Shown here piece by piece: positions 18,355 to 30,403 of a stretch of DNA of 64,000 nucleotides (position 1 is its first letter; every line of letters starts with the position of its first letter). The notes below the pieces were generated by a model that saw nothing but the letters and a program-made list of their open reading frames with translations, was not told where the DNA came from and made no database searches. The position numbers and the translations under genes were made by a program. Where the stretch lies: the NCBI RefSeq assembly GCF_001043055.1, contig NZ_JYLF01000002.1:248001-312000 (forward strand), in the 5' to 3' direction. This DNA comes from Pseudomonas weihenstephanensis (GTDB taxonomy: Bacteria > Pseudomonadota > Gammaproteobacteria > Pseudomonadales > Pseudomonadaceae).

Positions 18355-19249
18355 TTCAACTGCAACACGCTGTGGCTATGTCGCCATTGTTGGTCGACCA
18401 AACGTGGGTAAATCCACACTGCTGAACCATATTTTGGGTCAAAAGCTGGCGATCACCTCGCGCAAGCCGCAGACCACCCGTCACAACATGCTGGGCATTA
18501 AAACCGAAGGCGCTGTACAAGCGGTCTACGTTGATACCCCGGGCATGCACAAAGGCGGCGAAAAAGCCCTGAACCGCTACATGAACAAAACCGCTTCGGC
18601 AGCGTTGAAAGACGTCGACGTGGTGATCTTTGTGGTCGACCGCACCAAGTGGACCGACGAAGACCAGATGGTGCTGGAGCGCGTGCAGTACGTGACCGGC
18701 CCGCTGATCGTCGCGTTGAACAAGACCGACCGCATTGAAGACAAAGCCGAAATGATGCCGCACCTGAGCTGGCTTCAGGAGCAACTGCCGAACGCCCAGA
18801 TCATTCCGATCTCCGCTCAGCACGGCCACAACCTTGAAGCGCTTGAGCGTGTGATCGCCGGGCATTTGCCGGAAAACGAGCACTTCTTCCCGGAAGATCA
18901 GATCACTGACCGTAGCAGCCGCTTCCTCGCCGCTGAGCTGGTGCGTGAAAAAATCATGCGTCAAATGGGCGCCGAGCTGCCGTATCAGATCACCGTTGAG
19001 ATCGAAGAATTCAAGCAGCAGGGCAAAACCTTGCATATCCATGCCTTGATTCTGGTTGAACGTGACGGTCAGAAAAAAATCATCATTGGCGACAAGGGCG
19101 AGCGCATCAAGCGCATTGGCACCGAAGCGCGCAAAGATATGGAGCTGCTGTTCGACTCCAAAATCATGCTTAACCTGTGGGTGAAAGTGAAAGGCGGCTG
19201 GTCCGACGATGAACGCGCCTTGCGTTCGCTGGGCTACGGCGACCTGTAA
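18347..19249 (+). CDS. era: GTPase Era
   Basis: This 300-residue GTPase binds 16S rRNA and assists 30S assembly. The G1 loop is [10 protein letters not shown] (residues 15-24), G3 is [10 protein letters not shown]4 is NKTD and the C-terminal KH domain includes [14 protein letters not shown]. Two in-frame ATGs lie close together. The second, at 18347, is chosen because GGAG at 18336-18339 is 7 bases upstream of it and only one base from the first. It overlaps the 3' end of rnc. Confidence 0.97.
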   Translation: MTDSTATRCGYVAIVGRPNVGKSTLLNHILGQKLAITSRKPQTTRHNMLGIKTEGAVQAVYVDTPGMHKGGEKALNRYMNKTASAALKDVDVVIFVVDRTKWTDEDQMVLERVQYVTGPLIVALNKTDRIEDKAEMMPHLSWLQEQLPNAQIIPISAQHGHNLEALERVIAGHLPENEHFFPEDQITDRSSRFLAAELVREKIMRQMGAELPYQITVEIEEFKQQGKTLHIHALILVERDGQKKIIIGDKGERIKRIGTEARKDMELLFDSKIMLNLWVKVKGGWSDDERALRSLGYGDL

Positions 19250-19410
19250 TCGCAGCCCGCTGCAGCTCCTTCCGCGCGCTGGAGGAGCTGCCAAGGCATG
19301 ACGCAGCCTCGCTTGCTCCTCAGCGGCTACCTGTACTGATTCCGCGATCCTTGACCGCCAACCAAGTATCTACAGAGATTGTCTGTTGGCCCCCGAGATA
19401 GCAGGCAGGC

Positions 19411-20100
19411 ATGTCCAGCAAAACCCCCACTCCCCAACTCGCCTATGTCCTGCACAGTCGCCCCTATCGCGAAACTAGTGCACTGGTCGACTTTATTACC
19501 CCGCAAGGGCGATTGCGGGCCGTTTTGCGCAGTGCGCGCGGCAAGGCCGGCTCTCAAGCCCGACCTTTTGTCCCGCTGGAAATCGAATTTCGGGGCCGGG
19601 GCGAACTCAAGAACGTCGGGCGCATGGAAAGCGCAGGCCTTTCAACCTGGCTCAGCGGCGAGGCCTTGTTCAGTGGCCTTTACCTCAATGAGTTGCTGGT
19701 GCGCCTGCTACCGGCTGAAGACCCCCATCCCGCCGTATTCGATCACTACGCCGCCACCTTGCTGGCGCTCGCCGAAGGTCGTGCGCTTGAACCATTGTTG
19801 CGGGCCTTTGAATGGCGCCTGCTGGATGACCTGGGCTATGGCTTCTCACTGACTCAAGACATCCACGGTGACCCCGTCGCCGTGGACGGCATGTACCGTT
19901 TGCAAGTCGATGCTGGCCTTGAGCGCATTTATCTGGTGCAGCCGGGGTTGTTTCACGGTGTTGAACTGCACGCGATGGCGGATGCCGACTGGAGCACGCC
20001 CGGTGCCTTGTCTGCGGCCAAGCGTCTGATGCGTCAGGCCTTGGCCGTGCATTTGGCGGGCAAGCCGCTGGCCAGTCGCGAGTTGTTTCGCAAGCCCTGA
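19411..20100 (+). CDS. recO: DNA repair protein RecO
   Basis: This 229-residue recombination mediator loads RecA at gaps with RecR and anneals single strands. The N-terminal OB-fold is recognised in [20 protein letters not shown] and the following [13 protein letters not shown] helical domain follows with [17 protein letters not shown]. The usual zinc cysteines are absent, as in many gammaproteobacterial RecO proteins. It follows era after 161 bases, so a separate promoter or long spacer is likely. The next gene is pdxJ, 50 bases later. Confidence 0.93.
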   Translation: MSSKTPTPQLAYVLHSRPYRETSALVDFITPQGRLRAVLRSARGKAGSQARPFVPLEIEFRGRGELKNVGRMESAGLSTWLSGEALFSGLYLNELLVRLLPAEDPHPAVFDHYAATLLALAEGRALEPLLRAFEWRLLDDLGYGFSLTQDIHGDPVAVDGMYRLQVDAGLERIYLVQPGLFHGVELHAMADADWSTPGALSAAKRLMRQALAVHLAGKPLASRELFRKP

Positions 20101-20150
20101 ATAGACCGGTATGCTGTGCGCCGAATCTGCAACTCTTCAGGAGAGCCACC

Positions 20151-20894
20151 GTGACCCACAGCAATCGCATTCTTCTCGGCGTGAACATCGACCACGTAGC
20201 CACGCTGCGCCAGGCGCGCGGCACGCGTTACCCTGACCCGGTCAAGGCCGCGCTGGACGCAGAAGAGGCGGGCGCTGATGGGATCACCGTGCACCTGCGT
20301 GAAGACCGTCGTCACATACAAGAGCGCGACGTGTTGCTGCTCAAGGACGTGCTGCAAACCCGCATGAACTTCGAGATGGGCGTGACCGAAGAAATGATGG
20401 TATTCGCCGAGCGCATTCGTCCGGCGCACATCTGCCTGGTGCCCGAAACACGTCAGGAACTGACCACAGAAGGGGGCCTGGACGTAGCGGGGCAGCAAGC
20501 ACGAATCAAGGCCGCCGTAGAGCGCCTGAGCCGGATCGGCTGCGAAGTGTCCTTGTTTATCGATGCCGACGAGCGCCAGATCGAAGCTTCCCGTCGCGTG
20601 GGCGCACCGGCGATTGAGCTGCACACCGGGCGTTACGCCGATGCACAGACGCCAACCGAGGTGGCTGAAGAATTGACGCGTGTCGCTGATGGCGTGGCGT
20701 TTGGTTTGGCCCAGGGTCTGATCGTTAACGCCGGTCACGGTTTGCACTATCACAACGTGCAAGACGTGGCAGCGATCAAGGGCATCAACGAGTTGAATAT
20801 TGGCCATGCACTGGTGGCGCACGCACTGTTTGTGGGCTTCAAATCGGCAGTGGCCGAGATGAAAGCGCTGATTGAGGCGGCTGCCAAAGTTTAA
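20151..20894 (+). CDS. pdxJ: Pyridoxine 5'-phosphate synthase
   Basis: This 247-residue TIM-barrel enzyme makes pyridoxine 5'-phosphate from 1-deoxyxylulose 5-phosphate and 3-amino-2-oxopropyl phosphate, the last ring-forming step of vitamin B6 synthesis. The opening [16 protein letters not shown], the phosphate loop region [16 protein letters not shown], and [15 protein letters not shown] are typical. GTG at 20151 has AGGAGA at 20139-20144 upstream. The recO-pdxJ order is conserved. Confidence 0.96.
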   Translation: MTHSNRILLGVNIDHVATLRQARGTRYPDPVKAALDAEEAGADGITVHLREDRRHIQERDVLLLKDVLQTRMNFEMGVTEEMMVFAERIRPAHICLVPETRQELTTEGGLDVAGQQARIKAAVERLSRIGCEVSLFIDADERQIEASRRVGAPAIELHTGRYADAQTPTEVAEELTRVADGVAFGLAQGLIVNAGHGLHYHNVQDVAAIKGINELNIGHALVAHALFVGFKSAVAEMKALIEAAAKV

Positions 20895-20904
20895 GCAGTT
20901 CTGA

Positions 20905-20942
20905 CTGTAGTCGCAGCCTTCGTTGCTCGGCAGCGGCTACAG
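20905..20942. repeat. REP-like inverted repeat between pdxJ and mltF
   Basis: CTGTAGTCGCAGCC (20905-20918) is mirrored by GGCAGCGGCTACAG (20929-20942) with two mismatches. It lies between convergent genes and may double as a transcript end. Confidence 0.5.
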
Positions 20943-20969
20943 GGTTTGACGGGTTTTATCAGTGCAGGG

Positions 20970-22478
<1,509 letters not shown>

Positions 22479-22665
22479 TCAGCCGGTTGATAACCCTCAA
22501 ATCAGCTCAAACCCTTGTGAAATGGGCCTTTTAGGGTTCTTCAAAGACCCAAACAGACTTGGCCTGGGGACGCTGATAGCCATAAAGAATAAGGCCCTGA
22601 TCGATTAACGACGTTTGACGTGCGCAAGGTGTGCCGTTTCGGGTGCCGAGACCAAAGGTTTACGT

Positions 22666-22671
22666 TAGAAT
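22666..22671 (+). promoter_or_regulatory. Possible purL promoter -10 element
   Basis: TAGAAT lies 41 bases before the purL start in the mltF-purL gap. The -35 region is weak, so this is a candidate only. Confidence 0.35.
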
Positions 22672-22712
22672 GCCGGGCCTCAAAGCACACCCCTCCCGAG
22701 GCTGTCCCGAAG

Positions 22713-25700
22713 ATGTTGATCCTGCGCGGCGCTCCTGCCCTATCTGCCTTTCGCCACAACAAACTTCTCGCACAACTGAGCCAAAAGGTTCCAGCTGTCA
22801 GTGGCTTGTACGCTGAATTCGCCCACTTCGCCGATGTTACTGGTGAGTTGACCCGCGATGAGCAATTGGTACTGGCTCGTCTCCTGAAGTACGGTCCAAG
22901 TGTGCCGGTCCAAGAGCCGAGCGGCCGACTGTTCCTGGTGTTGCCGCGGTTTGGCACCATCTCCCCTTGGTCGAGCAAGGCCAGCGACATTGCCCGTAAC
23001 TGTGGCCTGGCTAAAATCCAGCGCCTGGAGCGTGGCATTGCGTTCTATGTGGCAGGTCAATTCAGCGACGCTGAAGCCGAGCTGATTGGCGCGACCTTGC
23101 ACGACCGCATGACGCAAATTGTGTTGGGCGATCTGGAGCAGGCGGCTGGTTTGTTCAGCCACGCCGAACCCAAGCCGCTGACCGCGATTGATGTGTTGGG
23201 TGGTGGTCGTGCTGCGCTGGAAAAAGCCAACGTCGAGTTGGGTCTTGCGCTGGCAGATGACGAAATCGACTATCTGGTCAATGCTTTCAACGGTTTGGGT
23301 CGTAACCCGCACGACATCGAGCTGATGATGTTTGCCCAGGCCAACTCCGAGCATTGCCGCCACAAGATCTTCAACGCCAGTTGGGACATCGACGGCCAAA
23401 ATCAGGAAAAAAGCCTGTTTGGCATGATCAAAAACACCTACGTGATGCACAGCGAAGGTGTGTTGTCGGCCTATAAAGACAACGCTTCGGTGATTGTCGG
23501 CAGCGTGGCCGGTCGTTTCTTCCCCAACCCTGACACCCGCCAATACGGCGCGGTACAAGAGCCGGTGCACATCTTGATGAAAGTCGAGACGCACAACCAC
23601 CCGACCGCCATTGCCCCGTTTCCGGGTGCGGCGACCGGTTCTGGCGGCGAAATCCGCGATGAAGGCGCAACAGGGCGTGGTGCCAAGCCCAAAGCGGGCC
23701 TTACCGGTTTTACCGTGTCCAACCTGCAAATTCCGGGCTTCGTACAGCCGTGGGAAGTGCCGTACGGCAAGCCTGAGCGCATTGTGACCGCGCTCGACAT
23801 CATGATCGAAGGCCCGCTGGGCGGCGCCGCGTTCAACAACGAGTTCGGTCGTCCGGCCCTGACCGGCTACTTCCGTACCTTTGAGCAGTCCATCACCACC
23901 CCGCATGGCGACGAAGTGCGCGGCTATCACAAGCCGATCATGTTGGCGGGCGGCATGGGCAACATCCGCGCCGAGCACGTACAGAAAGCCGAGATCACGG
24001 TCGGCTCCAAGCTGATCGTGCTGGGCGGCCCGGCGATGTTGATCGGTCTGGGCGGCGGTGCCGCTTCCTCTATGGCGACGGGCGCAAGCTCGGCTGACCT
24101 GGACTTCGCTTCGGTACAGCGCGAAAACCCGGAAATGGAGCGTCGTTGCCAGGAAGTGATCGACCGTTGCTGGCAGTTGGGTGACAAAAACCCGATCAGC
24201 TTCATCCACGACGTGGGTGCAGGCGGCCTGTCCAATGCCTTCCCCGAGCTGGTAAATGACGGCGAGCGTGGTGGTCGCTTCGAACTGCGCAACATTCCAA
24301 ACGACGAGCCGGGCATGGCCCCGCACGAAATCTGGAGCAACGAATCCCAGGAACGTTACGTCCTGGCAGTGGGCGTAGAAGATTTCGAGCGCTTCCAGGC
24401 CATTTGCGAACGTGAACGTTGCCCGTTTGCCGTGGTCGGTGAGGCTACGGCTGAACCGCAACTGACGGTCACCGACAGCCACTTCGGCAACAACCCGGTG
24501 GACATGCCACTGGAAGTGTTGCTGGGCAAAGCACCGCGCATGCACCGTTCGGCCGTGCGTGAAGCGGAGTTGGGCGATGATTTCGATCCTGCAACGCTGA
24601 GCATCGCCGAGTGCGTTGAGCGCGTGCTGTATCACCCGGCCGTTGCCAGCAAAAGCTTCCTGATCACCATTGGCGACCGCACCATCACCGGCCTGGTTGC
24701 TCGCGACCAAATGGTTGGCCCGTGGCAAGTGCCCGTGGCTGACGTGGCCGTGACCGCCACCAGCTTTGACGTTTACACCGGTGAAGCGATGGCGATGGGC
24801 GAGCGCACTCCGCTGGCTCTGCTGGATGCTCCGGCATCGGGCCGTATGGCCATCGGCGAAACCCTGACCAACATTGCCGCGTCGCGCATCGGCAAGCTGT
24901 CTGACATCAAAATGTCGGCCAACTGGATGTCCGCTGCGGGTCATCCCGGTGAAGACGCGCGCCTGTTCGACACAGTCAAAGCGGTCGGCATGGAACTGTG
25001 CCCAGAGTTGGGCATCACCATTCCAGTGGGCAAAGACTCGATGTCGATGCAAACCCGCTGGAGCGAAGAGGGCGCCGACAAGAGCGTCACCTCGCCGTTG
25101 TCGCTGATCGTGACCGGTTTCGCCCCCGTGGTGGATATCCGTCAAACCCTGACCCCTGAACTGCGCATGGACAAGGGGCTGACCGATCTGATCCTGATCG
25201 ATCTGGGCCGTGGCCAAAACCGTATGGGGGCCTCCATCCTGGCGCAAACCTACGGCAAGCTGGGCAAGCAGGCGCCAGACGTCGATGACGCAGAAGACCT
25301 CAAAGCCTTCTTCGCCGTGATTCAGGGGCTGAACGCGGACGGTCACTTGCTGGCCTACCACGACCGTTCCGACGGTGGTTTGATGACCAGCGTGCTGGAG
25401 ATGGCTTTTGCCGGTCACTGTGGCCTGAGCTTGACGCTCGATTGCCTGACCCAAAACGCCAGCGAAATCCCGGCCATCCTGTTCAACGAAGAGCTTGGTG
25501 CCGTGATTCAAGTGCGTCAGGACGCTACGGCCGAAATTCTGGCCCAGTTCAGCGTGGCAGGCCTGGGTGAGTGCGTGGCCGTGATTGGCCAGCCGTTGAA
25601 CAACAGCGAAGTGACCATCAGCCTCAAAGGCGAAACCGTCTTTGAAGGTCAGCGTGGCGCGTTGCAGCGTCAGTGGGCGCAGACCAGCTACCAGATCCAG

Positions 25701-26609
25701 CGTCTGCGTGATAACGCCGACTGTGCGGATCAGGAATTCGACGTGTTGCTGGAAGAAGACAATCCGGGCCTGAGCGTCAAGCTGGGCTTTGACGTCAACC
25801 ACAACATCAGTGCGCCGTACATCAAAAAAGGCATTCGCCCGCAAGTGGCTGTACTGCGCGAGCAGGGCGTCAACGGTCAGGTTGAAATGGCGGCGGCGTT
25901 TGACCGTGCCGGTTTCAACGCGATCGACGTGCACATGAGCGACATTCTGGCCGGCCGTGTCGACCTGAACGAGTTCAAGGGCATGGTGGCTTGCGGTGGT
26001 TTCTCTTACGGCGACGTGCTGGGTGCCGGTGAAGGCTGGGCCAAGTCAGCACTGTTCAACACCCGTGCCCGCGATGCGTTCCAGAGCTTCTTCGAACGCT
26101 CCGACAGCTTCTCGCTGGGTGTGTGCAACGGTTGCCAGATGATGTCCAACCTGAGCGAACTGATTCCGGGCAGCGAGTTGTGGCCACACTTTGTGCGCAA
26201 CCGTTCCGAGCAGTTCGAAGCGCGTGTGGCAATGGTGCAAGTGCAGGAGTCGAACTCGATCTTCCTGCAAGGCATGGCCGGTTCGCGCATGCCAATCGCT
26301 ATCGCGCACGGTGAAGGCCATGCCGAGTTCGCCAGCGAAGAAGCCTTGCTGCAAGCCGACTTGTCCGGTTCGGTGGCGCTGCGTTTCGTCGACAACCACG
26401 GCAAAGTGACTGAAAACTACCCGGCCAACCCGAACGGTTCGCCGCGCGGGATTACCGGTCTGACCAGTCGTGACGGCCGTGTGACCATCATGATGCCGCA
26501 CCCGGAGCGGGTATTCCGCGCCGTGCAGAACTCGTGGCGTCCCGAGGAGTGGAACGAAGATGCGCCGTGGTTGCGCATGTTCCGTAACGCTCGCGTCTGG
26601 GTGGATTAA
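22713..26609 (+). CDS. purL: Phosphoribosylformylglycinamidine synthase
   Basis: This large single-chain enzyme of about 1298 residues converts FGAR, glutamine and ATP to FGAM in purine synthesis. It includes the N-terminal PurS-like domain and two AIRS-like halves, with motifs [13 protein letters not shown] and [20 protein letters not shown]. The C-terminal glutaminase domain has its nucleophile Cys in [10 protein letters not shown] and the His/Glu pair in MPHPERVFR. The start at 22713 ([15 protein letters not shown]) is the usual one. The small YqfO-like gene follows after 5 bases. Confidence 0.98.
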   Translation: MLILRGAPALSAFRHNKLLAQLSQKVPAVSGLYAEFAHFADVTGELTRDEQLVLARLLKYGPSVPVQEPSGRLFLVLPRFGTISPWSSKASDIARNCGLAKIQRLERGIAFYVAGQFSDAEAELIGATLHDRMTQIVLGDLEQAAGLFSHAEPKPLTAIDVLGGGRAALEKANVELGLALADDEIDYLVNAFNGLGRNPHDIELMMFAQANSEHCRHKIFNASWDIDGQNQEKSLFGMIKNTYVMHSEGVLSAYKDNASVIVGSVAGRFFPNPDTRQYGAVQEPVHILMKVETHNHPTAIAPFPGAATGSGGEIRDEGATGRGAKPKAGLTGFTVSNLQIPGFVQPWEVPYGKPERIVTALDIMIEGPLGGAAFNNEFGRPALTGYFRTFEQSITTPHGDEVRGYHKPIMLAGGMGNIRAEHVQKAEITVGSKLIVLGGPAMLIGLGGGAASSMATGASSADLDFASVQRENPEMERRCQEVIDRCWQLGDKNPISFIHDVGAGGLSNAFPELVNDGERGGRFELRNIPNDEPGMAPHEIWSNESQERYVLAVGVEDFERFQAICERERCPFAVVGEATAEPQLTVTDSHFGNNPVDMPLEVLLGKAPRMHRSAVREAELGDDFDPATLSIAECVERVLYHPAVASKSFLITIGDRTITGLVARDQMVGPWQVPVADVAVTATSFDVYTGEAMAMGERTPLALLDAPASGRMAIGETLTNIAASRIGKLSDIKMSANWMSAAGHPGEDARLFDTVKAVGMELCPELGITIPVGKDSMSMQTRWSEEGADKSVTSPLSLIVTGFAPVVDIRQTLTPELRMDKGLTDLILIDLGRGQNRMGASILAQTYGKLGKQAPDVDDAEDLKAFFAVIQGLNADGHLLAYHDRSDGGLMTSVLEMAFAGHCGLSLTLDCLTQNASEIPAILFNEELGAVIQVRQDATAEILAQFSVAGLGECVAVIGQPLNNSEVTISLKGETVFEGQRGALQRQWAQTSYQIQRLRDNADCADQEFDVLLEEDNPGLSVKLGFDVNHNISAPYIKKGIRPQVAVLREQGVNGQVEMAAAFDRAGFNAIDVHMSDILAGRVDLNEFKGMVACGGFSYGDVLGAGEGWAKSALFNTRARDAFQSFFERSDSFSLGVCNGCQMMSNLSELIPGSELWPHFVRNRSEQFEARVAMVQVQESNSIFLQGMAGSRMPIAIAHGEGHAEFASEEALLQADLSGSVALRFVDNHGKVTENYPANPNGSPRGITGLTSRDGRVTIMMPHPERVFRAVQNSWRPEEWNEDAPWLRMFRNARVWVD

Positions 26610-26614
26610 GCGCG

Positions 26615-26926
26615 ATGTACAAGCTCAGCTTTTTCGTGCCGCCCAGCCATGTCGACGGGGTCAAGGACGCCGTCTTTGCTGCCGGTGGCGGTCGAATCGG
26701 CCAGTACGATCACTGCGCCTGGCAGACCATGGGCCAAGGCCAGTTTCGTGCGCTGGACGGCAGTCAGCCGTTTATCGGGCAAACCGGCCAGGTTGAGTAT
26801 GTGGGGGAGTGGAAAGTTGAGCTGGTCGTTGCCGATGATCTGATTCAAGCCGTGGTGGCTGCGCTCAAGCTCAGCCACCCGTACGAAACACCGGCGTATG
26901 AAGTGTGGCGCCTGGCTGATTTCTAG
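26615..26926 (+). CDS. YqfO/NIF3-like small protein
   Basis: This 103-residue protein corresponds to the inserted YqfO domain of NIF3-family proteins, which resembles PII/CutA. It shows the typical opening KLSFFVPPSHVDGVKDAVFAAG and the closing SHPYETPAYEVW. It has no NIF3 metal-binding half. The function is unknown, and a trimeric small-molecule sensor is plausible from the fold. It lies 5 bases after purL and is therefore probably in the same transcript. A strong terminator follows. Confidence 0.8.
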   Translation: MYKLSFFVPPSHVDGVKDAVFAAGGGRIGQYDHCAWQTMGQGQFRALDGSQPFIGQTGQVEYVGEWKVELVVADDLIQAVVAALKLSHPYETPAYEVWRLADF

Positions 26927-26940
26927 CCCTTTGCCATGCC

Positions 26941-26978
26941 AAAAGCCCGCTGAACCGGTAACGGTCAGCGGGCTTTTT
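26941..26978. terminator. Bidirectional rho-independent terminator
   Basis: AAAAGCCCGCTGA pairs with TCAGCGGGCTTTTT around a central loop. A-runs and T-runs on both sides let it serve both purL-yqfO and the convergent L,D-transpeptidase gene. Confidence 0.92.
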
Positions 26979-26998
26979 GCTGTCGGCGGATTCAGCTG

Positions 26999-27565
26999 TT
27001 AAGGGCGAATCTCAACCATCGTGCCGTCTTTGGTGAGGTTCCACACTTCGCGCATTTCGACATTTTTCATGGCGATGCAGCCATCGGTCCAGTCCAGCGT
27101 GTGGAACAGGTTTTCCGGGTTTTCTTCGGTGTCGGGCGTGCCGTGGATCATGATCATCGAGCCGGGGCTTACACCTTCACGGCGTGCGTGGGCAGCATCG
27201 CTGATGTTGGGATACGAGATGTGCATCGCAAGGTTGAACTTCTCGCTTTTTTTGCGCCAGTCGACCCAGTACAGCCCCTCTGGGGTGCGTTTGTCCCCCT
27301 CGCGGGTTTTCGGCCCTTTAGGCTGCTTGCCCAGCGAGATGCGGTAAGTCTTGATCGGCTTGCCGTCGCTGATCAGCTGCAACTGGCGCGCTGACTTGAG
27401 CACGAGGATTTTCTCCACCGGCTTGCTGCCACGGGTGGGCTGAGCCGTATGAACCGGCTTTATGACCGCATTTTTATCGACAGGTTTGCCGTTGATCGTG
27501 ACGACAACAGCGGCTTGGCACGTAACAGCGAATGAGAGGCAAAGGGCGGCGAACAACCAGCGCAT
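26999..27565 (-). CDS. L,D-transpeptidase family protein (YkuD domain)
   Basis: This exported protein of 188 residues has a clear signal peptide (MRWLFAALCLSFAVTCQAA) and a YkuD catalytic domain. The domain has the conserved HGTPDTE stretch and the nucleophile region TDGCIAMKN, with Cys as the attacking residue. Such enzymes make 3-3 peptidoglycan crosslinks or attach proteins to the wall. Some act as endopeptidases. The small size and absence of a LysM domain fit the ErfK/YafK-like short type. It lies alone between the terminator and the Nudix gene on the same strand. Confidence 0.88.
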   Translation of the reverse strand: MRWLFAALCLSFAVTCQAAVVVTINGKPVDKNAVIKPVHTAQPTRGSKPVEKILVLKSARQLQLISDGKPIKTYRISLGKQPKGPKTREGDKRTPEGLYWVDWRKKSEKFNLAMHISYPNISDAAHARREGVSPGSMIMIHGTPDTEENPENLFHTLDWTDGCIAMKNVEMREVWNLTKDGTMVEIRP

Positions 27566-27606
27566 GGAGCGGTATCCCTAAAGGTACAAATGGGTGACGG
27601 GCGTCG

Positions 27607-28164
27607 TTATTGTTGGGGCTTGGCCAAACCGGCCAAAGGTGCAACGGCTTCGCTGCGCACGGGGTAAACCTGGTTCGGGCGGTCAGCGAAAAAGCATTCT
27701 AAGGTACGACTGACCGTGCGAAAAGCCAGCTCGGACCAAGGGATGTCGGCTTCATCAAACAACCGCACGTCAAGGCTCTCTTCACCGGCCGCATAGTGTG
27801 GGTTCAGCATTTGGGCACGGTAGAAAATATGCACCTGATTGATGTGCGGCACATCAATCAGGGTATAGATGCTCAGGTTGGCCACTTCGGCACAGGCTTC
27901 TTCGCGGGTTTCGCGTTGGGCGGCCTGTTCGACGGTTTCGCCATTCTCCATAAAGCCTGCGGGCAGGGTCCAATAGCCCTTGCGTGGCTCGATTGCACGT
28001 CGGCACAGCAACACCTGCGTGCCCCAGGTCGCGACGCAACCGGCGACGATATTCGGGTTTTGATAGTGAATGACCTGGCAGTGGTCACACACATACCGCA
28101 GGCGCGAGTCACCCTGCGGGATGTGCTGGCTGACGGAATGACCACACTGGCTGCAAAATTTCAT
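27607..28164 (-). CDS. Nudix hydrolase with N-terminal zinc ribbon
   Basis: This 185-residue protein begins with a zinc ribbon (CSQCG at the start and CDHCQ about 27 residues later). The Nudix box follows (GFMENGETVEQAAQRETREEAC). The layout resembles the NudC family of NADH/NAD-capped RNA hydrolases but lacks the long N-terminal domain, so the substrate is uncertain. The start at 28164 (MKFCSQCG) puts the ribbon at the N-terminus. It is divergent from the CoA pyrophosphatase gene. Confidence 0.88.
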   Translation of the reverse strand: MKFCSQCGHSVSQHIPQGDSRLRYVCDHCQVIHYQNPNIVAGCVATWGTQVLLCRRAIEPRKGYWTLPAGFMENGETVEQAAQRETREEACAEVANLSIYTLIDVPHINQVHIFYRAQMLNPHYAAGEESLDVRLFDEADIPWSELAFRTVSRTLECFFADRPNQVYPVRSEAVAPLAGLAKPQQ

Positions 28165-28310
28165 GCTGTGCTCTCTGTTGTGGCGCCTATCTTGGGGGCT
28201 GAAGCAGGGCCTGGGCAAGTGCTGCATCGCGACACTGCGACAGTGTGGGGCTTGGGTGCTCCGGGTGATTTGGTGCATGATGCCCGATAAGTGACGGATC
28301 GAGATGACCT

Positions 28311-28913
28311 ATGCTGGACGAGCTGCTTGGCCGCGTGCGCCGCTATACCCCGCGAACGCTGGTAACAGAGCGTAGTTTCCCCGAAGCTGCGGTATTGCTG
28401 CCAGTGACCCGCAATGACAAGCCCGAACTGATTTTGACCTTGCGCGCCAGCGGGTTGTCGACCCATGGTGGCGAGGTGGCATTTCCCGGTGGCCGGCGTG
28501 ACCCCGAAGACCTGGACCTCGTATTCACCGCCCTGCGTGAAGCCGAAGAAGAAATCGGCCTGCCGCCGGGTTTGGTCGAAGTTATCGGCCCGCTCAGTCC
28601 CTTGATTTCCCTGCATGGCATCCGCGTCACGCCCTATGTTGGCGTGGTGCCCGATTACGTCGAATACCTGGCCAACGATGCCGAAATTGCCGCTGTGTTC
28701 AGTGTGCCGCTGGATTTCTTTCGCCAGGACCCGCGTGAGCATACCCACCGTATCGATTACCAGGGCCGCAGTTGGTACGTGCCGAGCTACCGTTTTAGCG
28801 ATTACAAGATCTGGGGGCTGACGGCAATCATGATCGTTGAACTGATGAACCTGCTTTACGACGACGTGAATATCAACCTGCACACCCCGCCGGAACGTTT
28901 TATCAATATCTAG
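28311..28913 (+). CDS. CoA pyrophosphatase (Nudix)
   Basis: This 200-residue Nudix hydrolase is of the CoA diphosphatase type, which splits CoA into phosphopantetheine and 3',5'-ADP. The UPF0035 motif specific to CoA hydrolases (LTLRASGLSTHGGEVAFPGG) runs directly into the Nudix box (ALREAEEEIGLPPG). It is co-directional with the gamma-carbonic anhydrase gene 45 bases downstream. Confidence 0.9.
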   Translation: MLDELLGRVRRYTPRTLVTERSFPEAAVLLPVTRNDKPELILTLRASGLSTHGGEVAFPGGRRDPEDLDLVFTALREAEEEIGLPPGLVEVIGPLSPLISLHGIRVTPYVGVVPDYVEYLANDAEIAAVFSVPLDFFRQDPREHTHRIDYQGRSWYVPSYRFSDYKIWGLTAIMIVELMNLLYDDVNINLHTPPERFINI

Positions 28914-28958
28914 AGCCTTCTATAGAAAGAAGGTCACGCCTGCCTTGAGGACATTCGC

Positions 28959-29483
28959 ATGAAATACCGTTTGGGCGACTCGTTCGTCGACACCCACCCC
29001 GACAGCTGGACCGCGCCCAATGCCACCCTGATCGGTAAGGTCCGGCTGGAAGAAGGTGCCAGTGTATGGTTCAACGCGGTGTTGCGCGGCGACAACGAGC
29101 TGATCCTGATCGGTAAACACAGCAACGTACAGGACGGCGCGGTGATGCACACCGACATGGGCTATCCGCTGACGCTGGGCACGGGCGTGACCATCGGTCA
29201 CAACGCCATGTTGCATGGTTGCACCGTGGGCGATTACAGCCTGATAGGCATCAACGCGGTGATTCTCAACGGCGCACACATCGGTAAGCACTGCATCATC
29301 GGCGCTAATTCGCTGATTGGTGAAGGCAAGGTCATCCCTGACGGTTCACTGGTCATGGGTTCACCGGGCAAGGTGGTTCGCGACCTGACGGATGAGCAGA
29401 AAAAACTGCTTGAAGCCAGCGCTGCGCACTATGTGCAGAACGGCCAGCGCTATGCCCGCGATCTTGAAGAGCAGCCATCGTGA
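28959..29483 (+). CDS. Gamma-carbonic anhydrase family protein
   Basis: This 174-residue protein has a left-handed beta-helix of hexapeptide repeats. The three family histidines lie in AVMHTDMG and in [11 protein letters not shown]. It resembles YrdA/PaaY-type proteins, which bind zinc and sometimes show carbonic anhydrase or thioesterase activity. Catalysis here is not proved. The DUF1289 gene overlaps its stop by 4 bases, so the two are translationally coupled. Confidence 0.88.
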   Translation: MKYRLGDSFVDTHPDSWTAPNATLIGKVRLEEGASVWFNAVLRGDNELILIGKHSNVQDGAVMHTDMGYPLTLGTGVTIGHNAMLHGCTVGDYSLIGINAVILNGAHIGKHCIIGANSLIGEGKVIPDGSLVMGSPGKVVRDLTDEQKKLLEASAAHYVQNGQRYARDLEEQPS

Positions 29484-29686
29484 GCGAGCCGGAGCGCCCG
29501 GTCGCATCCCCCTGCGTCAATATCTGCGCATTGGACGAGGCGGACATCTGCACCGGCTGTCAGCGCAGCGTGGCCGAAATCACCCGCTGGAGCCGCATGA
29601 CCAACCCTGAACGGCGCGAAGTGCTGGCGTTGTGTAATGAGCGTGCTGCGTCCAGCGGGGTGGTGTGGCTGCTGGGCAGTGCGTAA
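29480..29686 (+). CDS. DUF1289 domain protein
   Basis: This 68-residue cysteine-containing protein has the DUF1289 pattern: [11 protein letters not shown], then [14 protein letters not shown] and an Arg-rich helix. The four cysteines suggest a small metal or iron-sulfur site. The function is unknown. GTG 29480 overlaps the stop of the gamma-carbonic anhydrase gene. Small DUF1289 genes commonly end such operons in Pseudomonas. Confidence 0.85.
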   Translation: MSEPERPVASPCVNICALDEADICTGCQRSVAEITRWSRMTNPERREVLALCNERAASSGVVWLLGSA

Positions 29687-29695
29687 TGCTTTTGG

Positions 29696-29779
29696 AGTCG
29701 CTGCCGCAGGCTGCGAAGGGTTGCACACCCCGTTGACTTGACGTCTGCATGGGCCTTGTCGCAGCCTGCGGCAGCGACT
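29696..29779. repeat. REPIN with 21-base perfect arms
   Basis: AGTCGCTGCCGCAGGCTGCG (29696-29715, extending one base) is repeated exactly inverted at 29759-29779. The arms are perfect over 21 bases, with 42 bases between them. It lies between the DUF1289 gene and the VUT-type gene and shares the GCAGGCTGCGA core with 31600-31641. Confidence 0.85.
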
Positions 29780-29839
29780 ACACAGTTGTGATTGACTCAA
29801 GTACCCTGTGCGCCTTATTCACAGGTGCTGCCCGTTCCC

Positions 29840-30304
29840 ATGCTGTTTCTTATCGCTTATATCGCCAGCGTCGTACTGATCAACTACGCGTTTTCTACCG
29901 CCCCGCATCTGGACATCATCTGGTCGGCCTGGGGCGGGCTGGTATTCGTGTTGCGCGACATGGTGCAAATCCGCTTTGGCCACGGCGCCATTGTGGCCAT
30001 GCTCGCGGCGCTGGTGCTGTCGTATGTGACCTCAGACCCTTCGATTGCCCTGGCCAGCGCCACCGCCTTTGCGGTGTCCGAATGCATTGACTGGCTGGTG
30101 TTCAGTATCACCAAGCGCCCGCTGCAAGACCGCTTGTGGATCAGTTCGGCGCTGAGTATTCCGATTGATACCTTCATCTTCTTCGGCATGATCGACGCCT
30201 TCACCCCCGGCGTGATCCTCACCGCGATGGGTTCAAAGTTCGCCGGTGTGACCTGCGTGTGGTTGGCGATGGCCTGGCGTTTGCGCAAAGCCGCGGCTCA
30301 ATAA
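29840..30304 (+). CDS. VUT-family (YhhQ-like) membrane protein
   Basis: This polytopic inner-membrane protein of about 154 residues has five or six hydrophobic segments. The charged motif FAVSECIDWLVFSIT and the following RLWISSALSIPIDTFIF resemble the VUT/YhhQ family. That family includes queuosine-precursor (preQ0) importers. Specificity is not proved, and no preQ1 riboswitch is recognised in the 150 bases upstream, which hold a REPIN instead. The start at 29840 (MLFLIAYIAS) begins directly with the first helix. purT follows after 99 bases. Confidence 0.75.
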   Translation: MLFLIAYIASVVLINYAFSTAPHLDIIWSAWGGLVFVLRDMVQIRFGHGAIVAMLAALVLSYVTSDPSIALASATAFAVSECIDWLVFSITKRPLQDRLWISSALSIPIDTFIFFGMIDAFTPGVILTAMGSKFAGVTCVWLAMAWRLRKAAAQ

Positions 30305-30325
30305 GGTCACGCGCCCCAGATCATG

Positions 30326-30331
30326 TAAAAT
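30326..30331 (+). promoter_or_regulatory. Possible purT promoter -10 element
   Basis: TAAAAT sits 73 bases before the purT ATG in the gap after the VUT-type gene. The -35 is not clear. Confidence 0.3.
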
Positions 30332-30403
30332 GCCGGCCTTTCTCCCCCAGCAGGCGCTGGCCTGGCGAGCGCCTTCGATGATTTGTTTCCTTGAGGACCT
30401 GAA

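Noticed and set aside
22740..25934. A 1064-codon open frame antisense to purL
   Set aside because: It mirrors the codon pattern of purL in a GC-rich genome. Its product is compositionally odd (His/Val/Gln-rich) and has no domain pattern.
29690..29839. A preQ1 riboswitch before the VUT-type (YhhQ-like) gene
   Set aside because: The region is occupied by a REPIN and shows no preQ1 aptamer consensus.
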